This document shows positions 52,630 to 59,905 of a DNA stretch of 64,000 bases, piece by piece. Location: assembly GCA_964446945.1 (NCBI GenBank), contig CAYUQO010000004.1:167090-231089 (forward strand), read 5' to 3'. This DNA is from CAIYRG01 sp964446945 (GTDB lineage Bacteria > Pseudomonadota > Alphaproteobacteria > Micropepsales > Micropepsaceae). The position numbers and the translations under genes are program-made. The notes beneath the pieces were generated by a model. That model saw only the letters and a program-made list of their open reading frames with translations. It made no database searches and had not been told where the DNA came from. Within the stretch, counting starts at the first letter, position 1; each line of letters begins with the position of its first letter.

Positions 52630-53397
52630 CTAGTTCTGCGCCGGTGTCAGACCGGCTTTGACGATGATCGGCCGTACCGATTGCGAACTCACTGCAGCGA
52701 GAAATGCGCGCGCTTCCGTCTGGTGCGTGCTCGACGCGGGAATGGCAACCACATAAGCCGTCGGGCTCTGAATTGCATCCGGCAGCGCACCGGCAATCTG
52801 CACAGCTTTGTTGGGCAGCATTTCGCTGATGAAAGTCAGGCCCAATTCAGCCTGGCCGGATGCCACCGCCGCGGCGACCTGCCAACCCTGACTAGCCAAA
52901 ACGGCTTTCTTTTTCACATCATCGGCAATGCCGAGCCTTCCGAACAAAGCGTCGAGATAAATCCCGGACGTACCGCCGGCTTTCGGATCGACGAGGGCAA
53001 TGGAATGGGCCGCCAGCATCGCGCGTTTGAATGCATCCGGAGTGGCCAAATCGGGAGCAGCAGCGCCTCGGTGCACCGAGACGCCGATTTTGGCGATGGC
53101 GATTTTGGTTTGACTCCCGGGCAGGATCAGGTGCTCGTGGTCGAGCTGATCCATGCCTTGTGCGGACACCAATATTATGTCGGCAGTCACGCCAGAACGC
53201 AGGCGTTTCTGCAGTGCTCCGGTCGTGTCGACAACGTAATCGAGTTTGCTGCCGGTCGTGCGCGCGAAATCTGTGCCAACTTGTTCGAATACCGTGCCCA
53301 TGGATCCGCCCACCAGCAGCGTCAGATCTGCTGCTTTCGCCGGCGCTATTGCCAGAAAGGCTGCGGCTGTAACCGCAAGACTCGTGCGCAACGTCAT
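52630..53397 (-). CDS. ModA-like periplasmic substrate-binding protein, orphan
   Basis: 255-residue secreted protein with a signal peptide (LRTSLAVTAAAFLAIAPAKA) and the molybdate/phosphate-type type-II binding-protein fold: LVGGSMGTVFEQVGTDFARTTG, VDTTGALQKRLRSG, ADIILVSAQGMDQL and LVDPKAGGTSGIYLDALFGRLG. No permease or ATPase gene is nearby, so a transporter role cannot be shown, and the ligand may not be molybdate. It is convergent with the second IalB gene and divergent from the CDF transporter gene. Confidence 0.78.
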   Translation of the reverse strand: MTLRTSLAVTAAAFLAIAPAKAADLTLLVGGSMGTVFEQVGTDFARTTGSKLDYVVDTTGALQKRLRSGVTADIILVSAQGMDQLDHEHLILPGSQTKIAIAKIGVSVHRGAAAPDLATPDAFKRAMLAAHSIALVDPKAGGTSGIYLDALFGRLGIADDVKKKAVLASQGWQVAAAVASGQAELGLTFISEMLPNKAVQIAGALPDAIQSPTAYVVAIPASSTHQTEARAFLAAVSSQSVRPIIVKAGLTPAQN

Positions 53398-53516
53398 CTC
53401 CCGATCATCCCGCGCAGAACTTATACCAGCGCTCGTGGCAGTTAAAATTGCCTTCGGCAGAGCGATCTACGATCATAAGGTCAACAGCGGACGGTCCGTT
53501 GCATTGTGGTGCCGAA

Positions 53517-54449
53517 ATGAGCGACTCACATAACCACGCCTGGACGCATGACCACGTCTATCTCGGCGCTGGTCACGAGCGGGCCGAAGCCCGGACGCGC
53601 CTTGTCGTATATTTGACCGCCGCATTCATGGTGGTCGAAATCACAGCGGGCCTGATCTTCGGGTCGATGGCGCTGCTCGCCGACGGCGTCCATATGGCGA
53701 CTCACGTTGGCGCGCTCGGACTTGCGGCCTGGGCTTACTGGATGGCCCGGCGCCACGCCCGCAATCGGCAATTCTCCTTCGGCTCCGGCAAATTCGGCGA
53801 TCTCGCGGGTTTTGCCAGCGCGTTGGTGCTGGGGATTATCTCGCTGGGAATTGCTGCTGAATCCGCGGTGCGTCTCTACGCGCCAATCGTCATCCACTAC
53901 GGCGAAGCGATGATCGTGGGCGCGGTCGGCCTGGCGGTGAACATCACCAGTGCCGTGGTACTGGCCGAAGCCGACCACGATGCCGATGATCCGGGCCACC
54001 ACCACGATTATAACCTGCGCGCCGCCTATGTGCATGTTCTGGCCGATGCTGCCACTTCGGTCATGGCGCTCCTTGCATTGGCCGCAGGATTGTTCCTCGG
54101 GTGGCGCGCGCTCGATCCGGTGGTCGGTATATTGGGCGCGATCGTGATCGCCCGCTGGTCAGTTCAATTGATGCAGCAGTCCGGGCGTGTGCTTCTGGAT
54201 GTCGAAGACGATCCATCGCTTGCCGGTGATATTCGGCACTTGCTCGAAGATGACCTCAAAGCCCGGATTGACGACATGCATCTATGGCGGCTTGGGCCAG
54301 GCCATCGCGGACTGATTGTGTCCCTGACGAGCCCCGTGCCGCTCTCAACCGATGACATCAAGCGGGAAATCCGGCGACGGCATACCGGCCTGTCGCACGT
54401 GACGGTGGAGGTTACGGTGTGTTCCGACTGCACCCCGCACCAGGGGTGA
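53517..54449 (+). CDS. dmeF: DmeF-type cation diffusion facilitator (metal efflux)
   Basis: Six-helix CDF transporter of 310 residues with a C-terminal cytoplasmic domain. The His-rich N-terminus (SDSHNHAWTHDHVYLGAGH), ADGVHMATH in helix 2 (H-x3-H), GKFGDLAGFASALVLG, the His-rich loop DADDPGHHHDY and HVLADAATS in helix 5 (H-x3-D) match the DmeF group, which exports Co(II) and Ni(II) in related bacteria. The ATG at 53517 gives the His-rich start. The exact metal is inferred. Confidence 0.82.
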   Translation: MSDSHNHAWTHDHVYLGAGHERAEARTRLVVYLTAAFMVVEITAGLIFGSMALLADGVHMATHVGALGLAAWAYWMARRHARNRQFSFGSGKFGDLAGFASALVLGIISLGIAAESAVRLYAPIVIHYGEAMIVGAVGLAVNITSAVVLAEADHDADDPGHHHDYNLRAAYVHVLADAATSVMALLALAAGLFLGWRALDPVVGILGAIVIARWSVQLMQQSGRVLLDVEDDPSLAGDIRHLLEDDLKARIDDMHLWRLGPGHRGLIVSLTSPVPLSTDDIKREIRRRHTGLSHVTVEVTVCSDCTPHQG

Positions 54450-54458
54450 AATGCCGGA

Positions 54459-54671
54459 TCAGCGCGGCAGCAAACCTTCGCGCTGCAGGCGCTTACGCTG
54501 AAGCTTGCGATAGCGGCGGATGGCTTCGGCGCGTTCACGCGCGCGTTTTTCCGACGGTTTTTCGTAATGTCCCCTGAGTTTCATCTCGCGAAAGATGCCT
54601 TCCCTCTGCATCTTCTTTTTCAGGGCCTTGAGGGCCTGATCGATATTGTTGTCGCGAACGATGATCTGCAA
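54459..54671 (-). CDS. rpsU: 30S ribosomal protein S21
   Basis: Basic 70-residue small-subunit protein. It shows VRDNNIDQALKALKKKMQREG, EMKLRGHYEKPSEKR and a Lys/Arg-rich tail. The start is TTG at 54671, preceded by AAGGAG at a six-base spacing, and no ATG gives a better N-terminus. It converges with the CDF gene nine bases away and is divergent from the GlcG-like gene. Confidence 0.95.
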   Translation of the reverse strand: MQIIVRDNNIDQALKALKKKMQREGIFREMKLRGHYEKPSEKRARERAEAIRRYRKLQRKRLQREGLLPR

Positions 54672-54783
54672 GCGGGACTCCTTGTGCGATTAGGCGCGGG
54701 TTCCTATCAGAACGCGGTTAATCTGTCCACCGCAGCCACATCCACTAACGCAGCAAAAAGCGAAGGTTACGGAGGAATGAAAG

Positions 54784-55185
54784 ATGCGCAGTAAAACCGT
54801 TTTGACCCTGTCGGACGCGAAAACCATCCTTGCCGCCGCGCGCACCGAAGCCGATCGGCGCAATTGGGCGGTCACGATCGCGGTGGTCGATGAGGCAGGT
54901 TTGCCGCTGCTGTTGGAACGGGCTGACGGTGCACGGGCGCAAACCGCCGAGATCGCAGTCCTCAAGGCGCGCTCAGCCGCTGTCACCCATCGGCCGGGCA
55001 AGACCTGGGAGGATTCGGCCAAGACCCGCCCCGGTGTCCTGAATTTTCCCGATGCGTTTCCGATCCAGGGCGGTGTCCCAATCGAGTTCAAAGGCGAAGT
55101 GATTGGCGGAGTTGGAGTTTCCGGCGTGCAAAGTCACGAAGACGAGCAGGTGGCACTGGCCGGCATTGCCGCGCTTCTCGCCTGA
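54784..55185 (+). CDS. GlcG/HbpS family (DUF336) protein
   Basis: Cytosolic 133-residue protein of the GlcG/HbpS family. Signatures: LSDAKTILAAARTEADRRNWAVTIAVVDEAG in part, KARSAAVTHRPGKTWED, GGVPIEFKGEVIGGVGVSG. Some members bind heme, others are encoded with glycolate oxidase, but neither context exists here, so function is unassigned. GGAGGAA precedes the ATG. Divergent from rpsU across 112 bp; def follows 15 bases later. Confidence 0.85.
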   Translation: MRSKTVLTLSDAKTILAAARTEADRRNWAVTIAVVDEAGLPLLLERADGARAQTAEIAVLKARSAAVTHRPGKTWEDSAKTRPGVLNFPDAFPIQGGVPIEFKGEVIGGVGVSGVQSHEDEQVALAGIAALLA

Positions 55186-55200
55186 GACCATATTCGCGCC

Positions 55201-55770
55201 ATGGCGATCCTGAAAATTGCCCGTATGGGCCATCCTGTGCTCGCAGAAATGTGCGCACCCGTGCGCGATCCGTCCGCGGCCGAAATGCGCCGGTTGATCG
55301 CCGATATGATCGAAACGATGGAAGACGCCAACGGCGCCGGACTTGCTGCGCCGCAGGTGCATGTGCCGCTTCGCCTCGTGGTCTTCCAGGCTCCGGAAGC
55401 ACGCAGTGCAGGCGGACAGGATGAAGATGAAGCGTTCGACCGTTCGGCGCCGCTGACAATCCTCATCAATCCGGTGATCGAAGTTCTTGACGCCACTCTT
55501 GAGGGCGGGTGGGAGGGGTGTCTCTCGGTGCCTGGTTTGCGCGGCTGGGTCGAACGGCCGCGGCACATCCGCTATTCCGGACTGGACGCCGACGGCCAGC
55601 GCGTCCAGCGCACGGCCAGGGGCTTTCATGCCCGCGTCGTGCAGCACGAATGTGATCACATCAACGGCGTGATTTACCCGCAGCGCATGCGGGATCTCTC
55701 GAAGCTGATCTTCGAAAGCGAATACCGGCACTGGGTTGAGCAGGACGCGAGCCGACAGGCCGCGCAATGA
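55201..55770 (+). CDS. def: Peptide deformylase
   Basis: Removes the formyl group from nascent N-terminal methionine. The 189-residue enzyme has the three family motifs: GAGLAAPQV (motif 1, about residue 47), EGCLSVPG (motif 2 with the metal-binding Cys) and QHECDHI (motif 3, H-E-x-x-H). Its length and single-domain form are ordinary. It overlaps the COQ9 gene by four bases. No methionyl-tRNA formyltransferase gene is adjacent, unlike the usual def-fmt pair. Confidence 0.93.
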   Translation: MAILKIARMGHPVLAEMCAPVRDPSAAEMRRLIADMIETMEDANGAGLAAPQVHVPLRLVVFQAPEARSAGGQDEDEAFDRSAPLTILINPVIEVLDATLEGGWEGCLSVPGLRGWVERPRHIRYSGLDADGQRVQRTARGFHARVVQHECDHINGVIYPQRMRDLSKLIFESEYRHWVEQDASRQAAQ

Positions 55771-56396
55771 CCGATCTGGTGCGCGATCAAATCCTGGCAG
55801 AGGCACTGCCGGATATCCCGCACACCGGTTTTTCCCAGGAGACACTCGCCAATGCCGCGGCGCGAGCCGGCATTTCGCGCCGCGAACTGAACGACGCTTT
55901 CCCCAATGGGCCGGCATCGCTGGCCGAAGCATTTTCCCATTGGGCGGACGCGCAGATGGCCGGGAAACTCGCGGCCGAACCGGGCGAAGCCCATCTTAAA
56001 GACCGCGTTGCAGCGGCAGTGCGGGCGCGGATTGAGATTCTCAATCCGCACAAGGAGGCGGCGCGGCGCGCTGCCGCGTTTCTGGCCTTGCCGCACAACG
56101 CGCCGCTCGGCGCAAAGCTGATGATGCGGACGGTCGATGCCATGTGGCGGGCTGCCGGAGATCGATCGAGCGATTTTTCCTGGTACACGAAGCGCGCCAT
56201 TCTCGCGGGTGTGTACGCCGCAACGGTCGGCTACTGGCTGACCGATTCCAGCGAAGGCCACTCCGCTACGTGGACATTCCTCGGCCATCGCATCGATGAC
56301 GTGATGCAGATCGAGAAATTTCGCAGCTCGGCCATGAAGGCGGTCGAACACCTTCCCGATCCCTTGGGAATCCTTAAATCCCTTCGGCCGCACTGA
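55767..56396 (+). CDS. coq9: COQ9 family protein
   Basis: 209-residue helical protein of the COQ9 family, a TetR-like fold that binds lipids and supports ubiquinone synthesis, in mitochondria through COQ7. Seen: GFSQETLANAAARAGISRRELNDAFPNGPASLAEAF (in part), LMMRTVDAMWRAAGDRSSDFSWYTKRAIL and YWLTDSSEGHSATWTFLGHRIDDVM in part. It is translationally coupled to def. Its presence together with coq7 in the same window fits an aerobic, ubiquinone-using alphaproteobacterium. Confidence 0.9.
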   Translation: MTDLVRDQILAEALPDIPHTGFSQETLANAAARAGISRRELNDAFPNGPASLAEAFSHWADAQMAGKLAAEPGEAHLKDRVAAAVRARIEILNPHKEAARRAAAFLALPHNAPLGAKLMMRTVDAMWRAAGDRSSDFSWYTKRAILAGVYAATVGYWLTDSSEGHSATWTFLGHRIDDVMQIEKFRSSAMKAVEHLPDPLGILKSLRPH

Positions 56397-56492
56397 ATTC
56401 TCGCAGGCCGTAGGGAGTTATTAAGCAGTCTAAACTTATTTGAATGTCTGGATTACGCCCGGGCGGCATATTGCGTGGAGGGTGGATTCAAC

Positions 56493-56929
56493 ATGGCCCA
56501 TGTCAACGCGGAATCGAACCCCGGTCCTGCAAACGTCAATATCATGACGACGCAAAGCCTCTACGGGGGGCTTTTTCGCGCGGCGACGTTGCCACCGTGC
56601 TTGCAGGCTGCACGGCGAACGTAGAGTGGCATGCCGGAGGGAGGCGGGAAGATTTCCCGACATTCGGCCCTCGCAAGGGGATTCAGCAGGTGCAGGAGTT
56701 TTTCCAGACAGTCGCTCAGCTCGAGCGCTTCACGGAATTTTCGCCAAGAGAATTTTACGCGGATGGGCACCATGTATTTGCGCTGGGGACTCTGTCGATC
56801 ACGCTGATATCCAATGGGCGCCAGCTAAGCTCCGAATGGGCTCATGTCATCACGTTTCGTGACGACAAGGTTGCGCGGTTCCGGGAGTTTCTCGACACGG
56901 CCGCTTACGTCGCGGCGTATCGCGCTTAG
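56493..56929 (+). pseudogene. SnoaL/NTF2-like gene with an apparent frameshift
   Basis: The frame from ATG 56493 (MAHVNAESNPG...MTTQSLYGG) is the expected N-terminus of a SnoaL-like protein, but after the G6/T5 run at 56565-56576 the homologous continuation (FSRGDVATVLAGCTANVEWHAGG and on to DTAAYVAAYRA) is in a different frame. Removing one G would join them into a 145-residue protein. The rest of the NTF2-like fold (LERFTEFSPREFYADG; VITFRDDKVARFREF) is intact. The cause may be a sequencing error in the homopolymer or a genuine inactivating mutation. Confidence 0.72.
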
Positions 56930-56990
56930 TGGGGCTCCACCCTGGCGCGCTGATTGCGTGCGCTGCTGCTGTGATGCGGATAATCCTGCA

Positions 56991-57042
56991 AAGTTCCCGC
57001 AGGTTCCACGGGGAACCTTACAAACAGTTCCACAAAGTTCCG
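56991..57042. promoter_or_regulatory. GTTCC operator-like array
   Basis: Four GTTCC copies lie at 56993, 57003, 57027 and 57037, in two pairs each spaced exactly 10 bp, about one helical turn. Between the pairs sits a perfect palindrome GGTTCC-ACGG-GGAACC (57002-57017). The array is about 95-145 bp upstream of the small secreted protein gene at 57138. The spacing suggests cooperative binding of a regulator. The alphaproteobacterial LexA box GTTC-N7-GTTC is similar, but here the gap is six, so LexA is not supported. Confidence 0.6.
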
Positions 57043-57137
57043 TAGACAAACTAATTGAGCGGGAATTGCCCGCAAATCGTTGCCGAAGCGCTTTTCGCAA
57101 TGTATAAAAACTTCGTCAAACCATGGGGTTCAAAAAA

Positions 57138-57473
57138 ATGAAAAAAGCGCTTACCTCTGTAATCGTCAGTATAGCGATGGTCGCAGCTTCCGTTTCAGCC
57201 ACGGCCGCCGATACAGCGAACACAGAGGGTAAGCCAGCCGTTCAGACAGGTCCGCTTTCCCCGGGCGGGGCTGTCCTTGTGTCGCCGGCCCAGGGCACTG
57301 TTGTCGACACACTGGGTTGTGGATACGACATCAATGGGATTTGCGGGCCCATCGTGCTGCTGGGTGTGGCAGGCATGGGCGTCGCAATCGCCGCCATCAT
57401 GGGGGCTTTTGCCAAGGCCCATCTAGCGAGCCAGGTCCAGGCCAGCACCACGACCACCGGCACCGGCGGCTAA
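57138..57473 (+). CDS. Small secreted glycine/alanine-rich protein of unknown function
   Basis: 111 residues with a signal peptide (KKALTSVIVSIAMVAASVSATAA, cleavage near residue 24). The mature part has LGCGYDINGICGPIVLLGVAGMG: two cysteines seven apart, then a hydrophobic, glycine-rich helix (about residues 64-92), ending in a Thr/Gly tail. A peptide that inserts into membranes is possible, but no homologue was recognised. The ATG at 57138 lies in a lysine-rich start (MKKALTS). The upstream GTTCC array suggests tight regulation. Confidence 0.62.
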   Translation: MKKALTSVIVSIAMVAASVSATAADTANTEGKPAVQTGPLSPGGAVLVSPAQGTVVDTLGCGYDINGICGPIVLLGVAGMGVAIAAIMGAFAKAHLASQVQASTTTTGTGG

Positions 57474-57508
57474 GATTCTCTTTCGAAGTGATAGCTTCTG
57501 ATGCGTCG

Positions 57509-58657
57509 CTACATTTCTGAAGCGGCGAGGATTGGCTTGCCCGACAGCAAGTAATCAACGCTCTGCATTTCGAGCAAGCGTGACGCCGTCCGCCGAAAAG
57601 AAGCTGCGCTGTCGCCGCTGACATAGAGCAGTTCCGGCCGCGTTGCAGCCGAGCAGATGACCTTGATTCGCCGGTCGTAGAGCGTATCGATCAGCAGCGT
57701 GAGGCGCCGCGCCTCATTCGACTTTTCCGGACCCATCTGCGGAATATGGTCGATCAGAACCGTGTGGAAGCGGCCGGCAATCGCGATGTAGTCGGACGGC
57801 CCCAACGCCGCTCCGCAAAGCTCGTTGAACGTAAACCGCGCCACACCTTCCGCCGCTTTTGGCACTTCAACTTTGCGCCCCAGCACGTCGAGGCTGAGGA
57901 TTTCGCCGGCTTCGCCGTCCGTCAATTTCTGCCAAGCCTGGTCCATTGCGCGATCTGCCCCCGGACCCAGCGGAGTGTTGTAAATATGCAGACCCGCCAT
58001 ACGGTTCAGCCGGTAATCGAGCGCACCGGCCAATTCCACGATGTCGAAGTGCTGCTGAATCATGGCGATAAAGGGCAGAAACAGTTCGCGGTTGATACCG
58101 CCCTCGTAAAGCTGGTCGGGCGCGGTATTGGATGTCAGGACCGAGACTGTGCCGCGGTCCACCAGTTTCTCGAACAGCCGCCCCAGTATCATGGCATCGG
58201 CCACATCCGTGACCTGAAATTCATCCAGGCAGAGCAAGGTGGCTGAGGACGCGATTCGCTTCGCCGCCGGCGCAATCGGGTCTTCCCCCGCACCGCGCAC
58301 AAATTCCGGCCGGGACTTCTTTTCCGCAGGTGAGAGGTTTCGCCAAGTATGGATGAAGCGGTGAGTCTCCGCCATGAATTCATTGAAGTGGACCCGTCGT
58401 TTCGCCGGCAGCGCCACGTTTTCGAAGAACAGGTCCATCAATGCCGATTTGCCGCGGCCGACATCGCCGAAAATGTACACGCCCTTCGGCGGCGTGCGCG
58501 GCCGCGCCACAAGTCCAAACCAGCGGATTCGGCGCGGCCGCCAGGTTTGCAGCGCGCCATAGAGCTGGTTCAGTTTCTCCGCGGCGCGTTCCTGCGCAGC
58601 ATCGGGCTTGAGCGCCCCACGATCCAGAAGCGCGCGATAGCGCTCAAGCGGCGTCAC
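57509..58657 (-). CDS. zapE: Cell division protein ZapE (AFG1-like ATPase)
   Basis: AAA-type ATPase of 382 residues that acts at the division site in Gram-negative bacteria, related to mitochondrial AFG1. Seen: Walker A GDVGRGKS at 64-71 inside KGVYIFGDVGRGKSALMDLFF, VHFNEFM, Walker B LLCLDEFQVTDVADAM, and sensor segment VSVLTSNTAPDQLYEGGINRELFLPFI in part. It lies three bases after asd and is probably co-transcribed with it. Confidence 0.93.
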   Translation of the reverse strand: MTPLERYRALLDRGALKPDAAQERAAEKLNQLYGALQTWRPRRIRWFGLVARPRTPPKGVYIFGDVGRGKSALMDLFFENVALPAKRRVHFNEFMAETHRFIHTWRNLSPAEKKSRPEFVRGAGEDPIAPAAKRIASSATLLCLDEFQVTDVADAMILGRLFEKLVDRGTVSVLTSNTAPDQLYEGGINRELFLPFIAMIQQHFDIVELAGALDYRLNRMAGLHIYNTPLGPGADRAMDQAWQKLTDGEAGEILSLDVLGRKVEVPKAAEGVARFTFNELCGAALGPSDYIAIAGRFHTVLIDHIPQMGPEKSNEARRLTLLIDTLYDRRIKVICSAATRPELLYVSGDSAASFRRTASRLLEMQSVDYLLSGKPILAASEM

Positions 58658-58660
58658 CTC

Positions 58661-59686
58661 TTATGCCGCGCGCTTCAAAAGCTTCCGATTCACCAGTGAT
58701 TCGGCGATCTGTATCGCGTTGAGGGCCGCGCCCTTGCGCAGATTATCCGACACCACCCACAGCCAAAGACCGTGCTCGACCGTCGGATCCTTCCGGATGC
58801 GGCTGACATAGGTGGCGTCCTCACCGGCCGCCTCCACCGGCGTGACATAGGCTCCGTCCTCGCGCTTGTCGACGACGAGCACGCCAGGTGCGGAGCGCAG
58901 GATTGAGCGCGCCTGTTCCGCCGTGATCGGACGCTCGAATTCCACCGCGAGTGCTTCCGAATGTCCGACAAACACCGGCACCCTCACACAGGTGGCAGTC
59001 ACCTGAATATCGGGATCGAGGATCTTCTGCGTCTCAACGATCATCTTCCATTCTTCTTTGGTGAAGCCGGAATCGAGGAAGACGTCGATATGCGGAATGA
59101 CGTTGAACGCGATTTGCTTGGTGAAGACTTCCTTTTCCACCGGATCAGCCACAAACACGGCCCGTGTCTGGCGGAACAGTTCGTCCATTGCCTGCTTGCC
59201 CTTGCCGGATACAGATTGATAGGTCGATACTACGACGCGTTTGATCGTTGCCGCGTCGTGCAAGGGTTTCAGCGCCACGACCATTTGTGCCGTCGAACAG
59301 TTGGGATTGGCAATGATGCCCTTGGGGATGCCCTGATCGAGTGCGTGCGCATTCACTTCTGGCACGACCAGCGGCACTTCGCGATCCATCCGCCATTGCG
59401 ACGAATTGTCGATTACGATCGCTCCCTTGGCCGCGATCCTTGGCGCCCATTCTTTGGCCACGCCGGAGCCAGCCGACATCAGACACAAGTCGGTACCGGC
59501 GAAATCATAGTAATCCAGCGCCTTGACCTTCAGCGTAGCGTCACCAAAAGATACATCCACGCCAACCGAGCGCGTCGATGCGAGAGCGACCACTTCGCTT
59601 GCCGGAAATTGCCGTTCGGCCAGCGTGTTGAGCATTTCCCGGCCGACATTTCCGGTCGCGCCAACCACCGCCACTTTGTAAGACAT
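58661..59686 (-). CDS. asd: Aspartate-semialdehyde dehydrogenase
   Basis: NADP-dependent enzyme that makes aspartate semialdehyde for lysine, methionine, threonine and diaminopimelate. 341 residues: the Rossmann motif VAVVGATGNVGREML, SAGSGVAKEWAP, the catalytic cysteine C130 in ANPNCSTAQMV, and substrate-binding RVPVFVGHSEAL. The ATG at 59686 is preferred over the one at 59692 because GAGGG sits at a proper spacing. zapE follows three bases downstream. Confidence 0.95.
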   Translation of the reverse strand: MSYKVAVVGATGNVGREMLNTLAERQFPASEVVALASTRSVGVDVSFGDATLKVKALDYYDFAGTDLCLMSAGSGVAKEWAPRIAAKGAIVIDNSSQWRMDREVPLVVPEVNAHALDQGIPKGIIANPNCSTAQMVVALKPLHDAATIKRVVVSTYQSVSGKGKQAMDELFRQTRAVFVADPVEKEVFTKQIAFNVIPHIDVFLDSGFTKEEWKMIVETQKILDPDIQVTATCVRVPVFVGHSEALAVEFERPITAEQARSILRSAPGVLVVDKREDGAYVTPVEAAGEDATYVSRIRKDPTVEHGLWLWVVSDNLRKGAALNAIQIAESLVNRKLLKRAA

Positions 59687-59776
59687 TTTCATCCCTCGCC
59701 CTGGAGACCTGCCGGTCCCACGCGTTCAGGGTGCAACAACGAGGGACCTCTTGAAGATTAACGAAAGCGCTTTTTG

Positions 59777-59798
59777 TGCGTTTCGCGCTTGAAACGCA
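59777..59798. promoter_or_regulatory. Perfect hairpin upstream of the PLP decarboxylase gene
   Basis: TGCGTTTC (59777-59784) pairs perfectly with GAAACGCA (59791-59798) around a six-base loop. It lies in the 219-bp gap between divergent asd and the decarboxylase gene, about 110 bp upstream of the latter's ATG. An operator palindrome or a leader stem-loop would both fit; no regulator gene is adjacent. Confidence 0.4.
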
Positions 59799-59905
59799 AA
59801 TTTGCCGGAAGCGAAGTACGGAAGGATGGCAAGCGAACCATTTCGTTTACCATTTATGCGCTATCCCGCCGTTAGAATCCGCCAGAAACCGACATTTGGT
59901 CCGCC

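Noticed and set aside
57002..57017. Third parS site
   Set aside because: GGTTCCACGGGGAACC lacks the central ACGTG of parS, has mismatched ends, lies 35 kb from the other sites, and is explained better as part of the GTTCC array.
56993..57041. SOS (LexA) box
   Set aside because: The alphaproteobacterial box is GTTC-N7-GTTC; both pairs here have a six-base gap.
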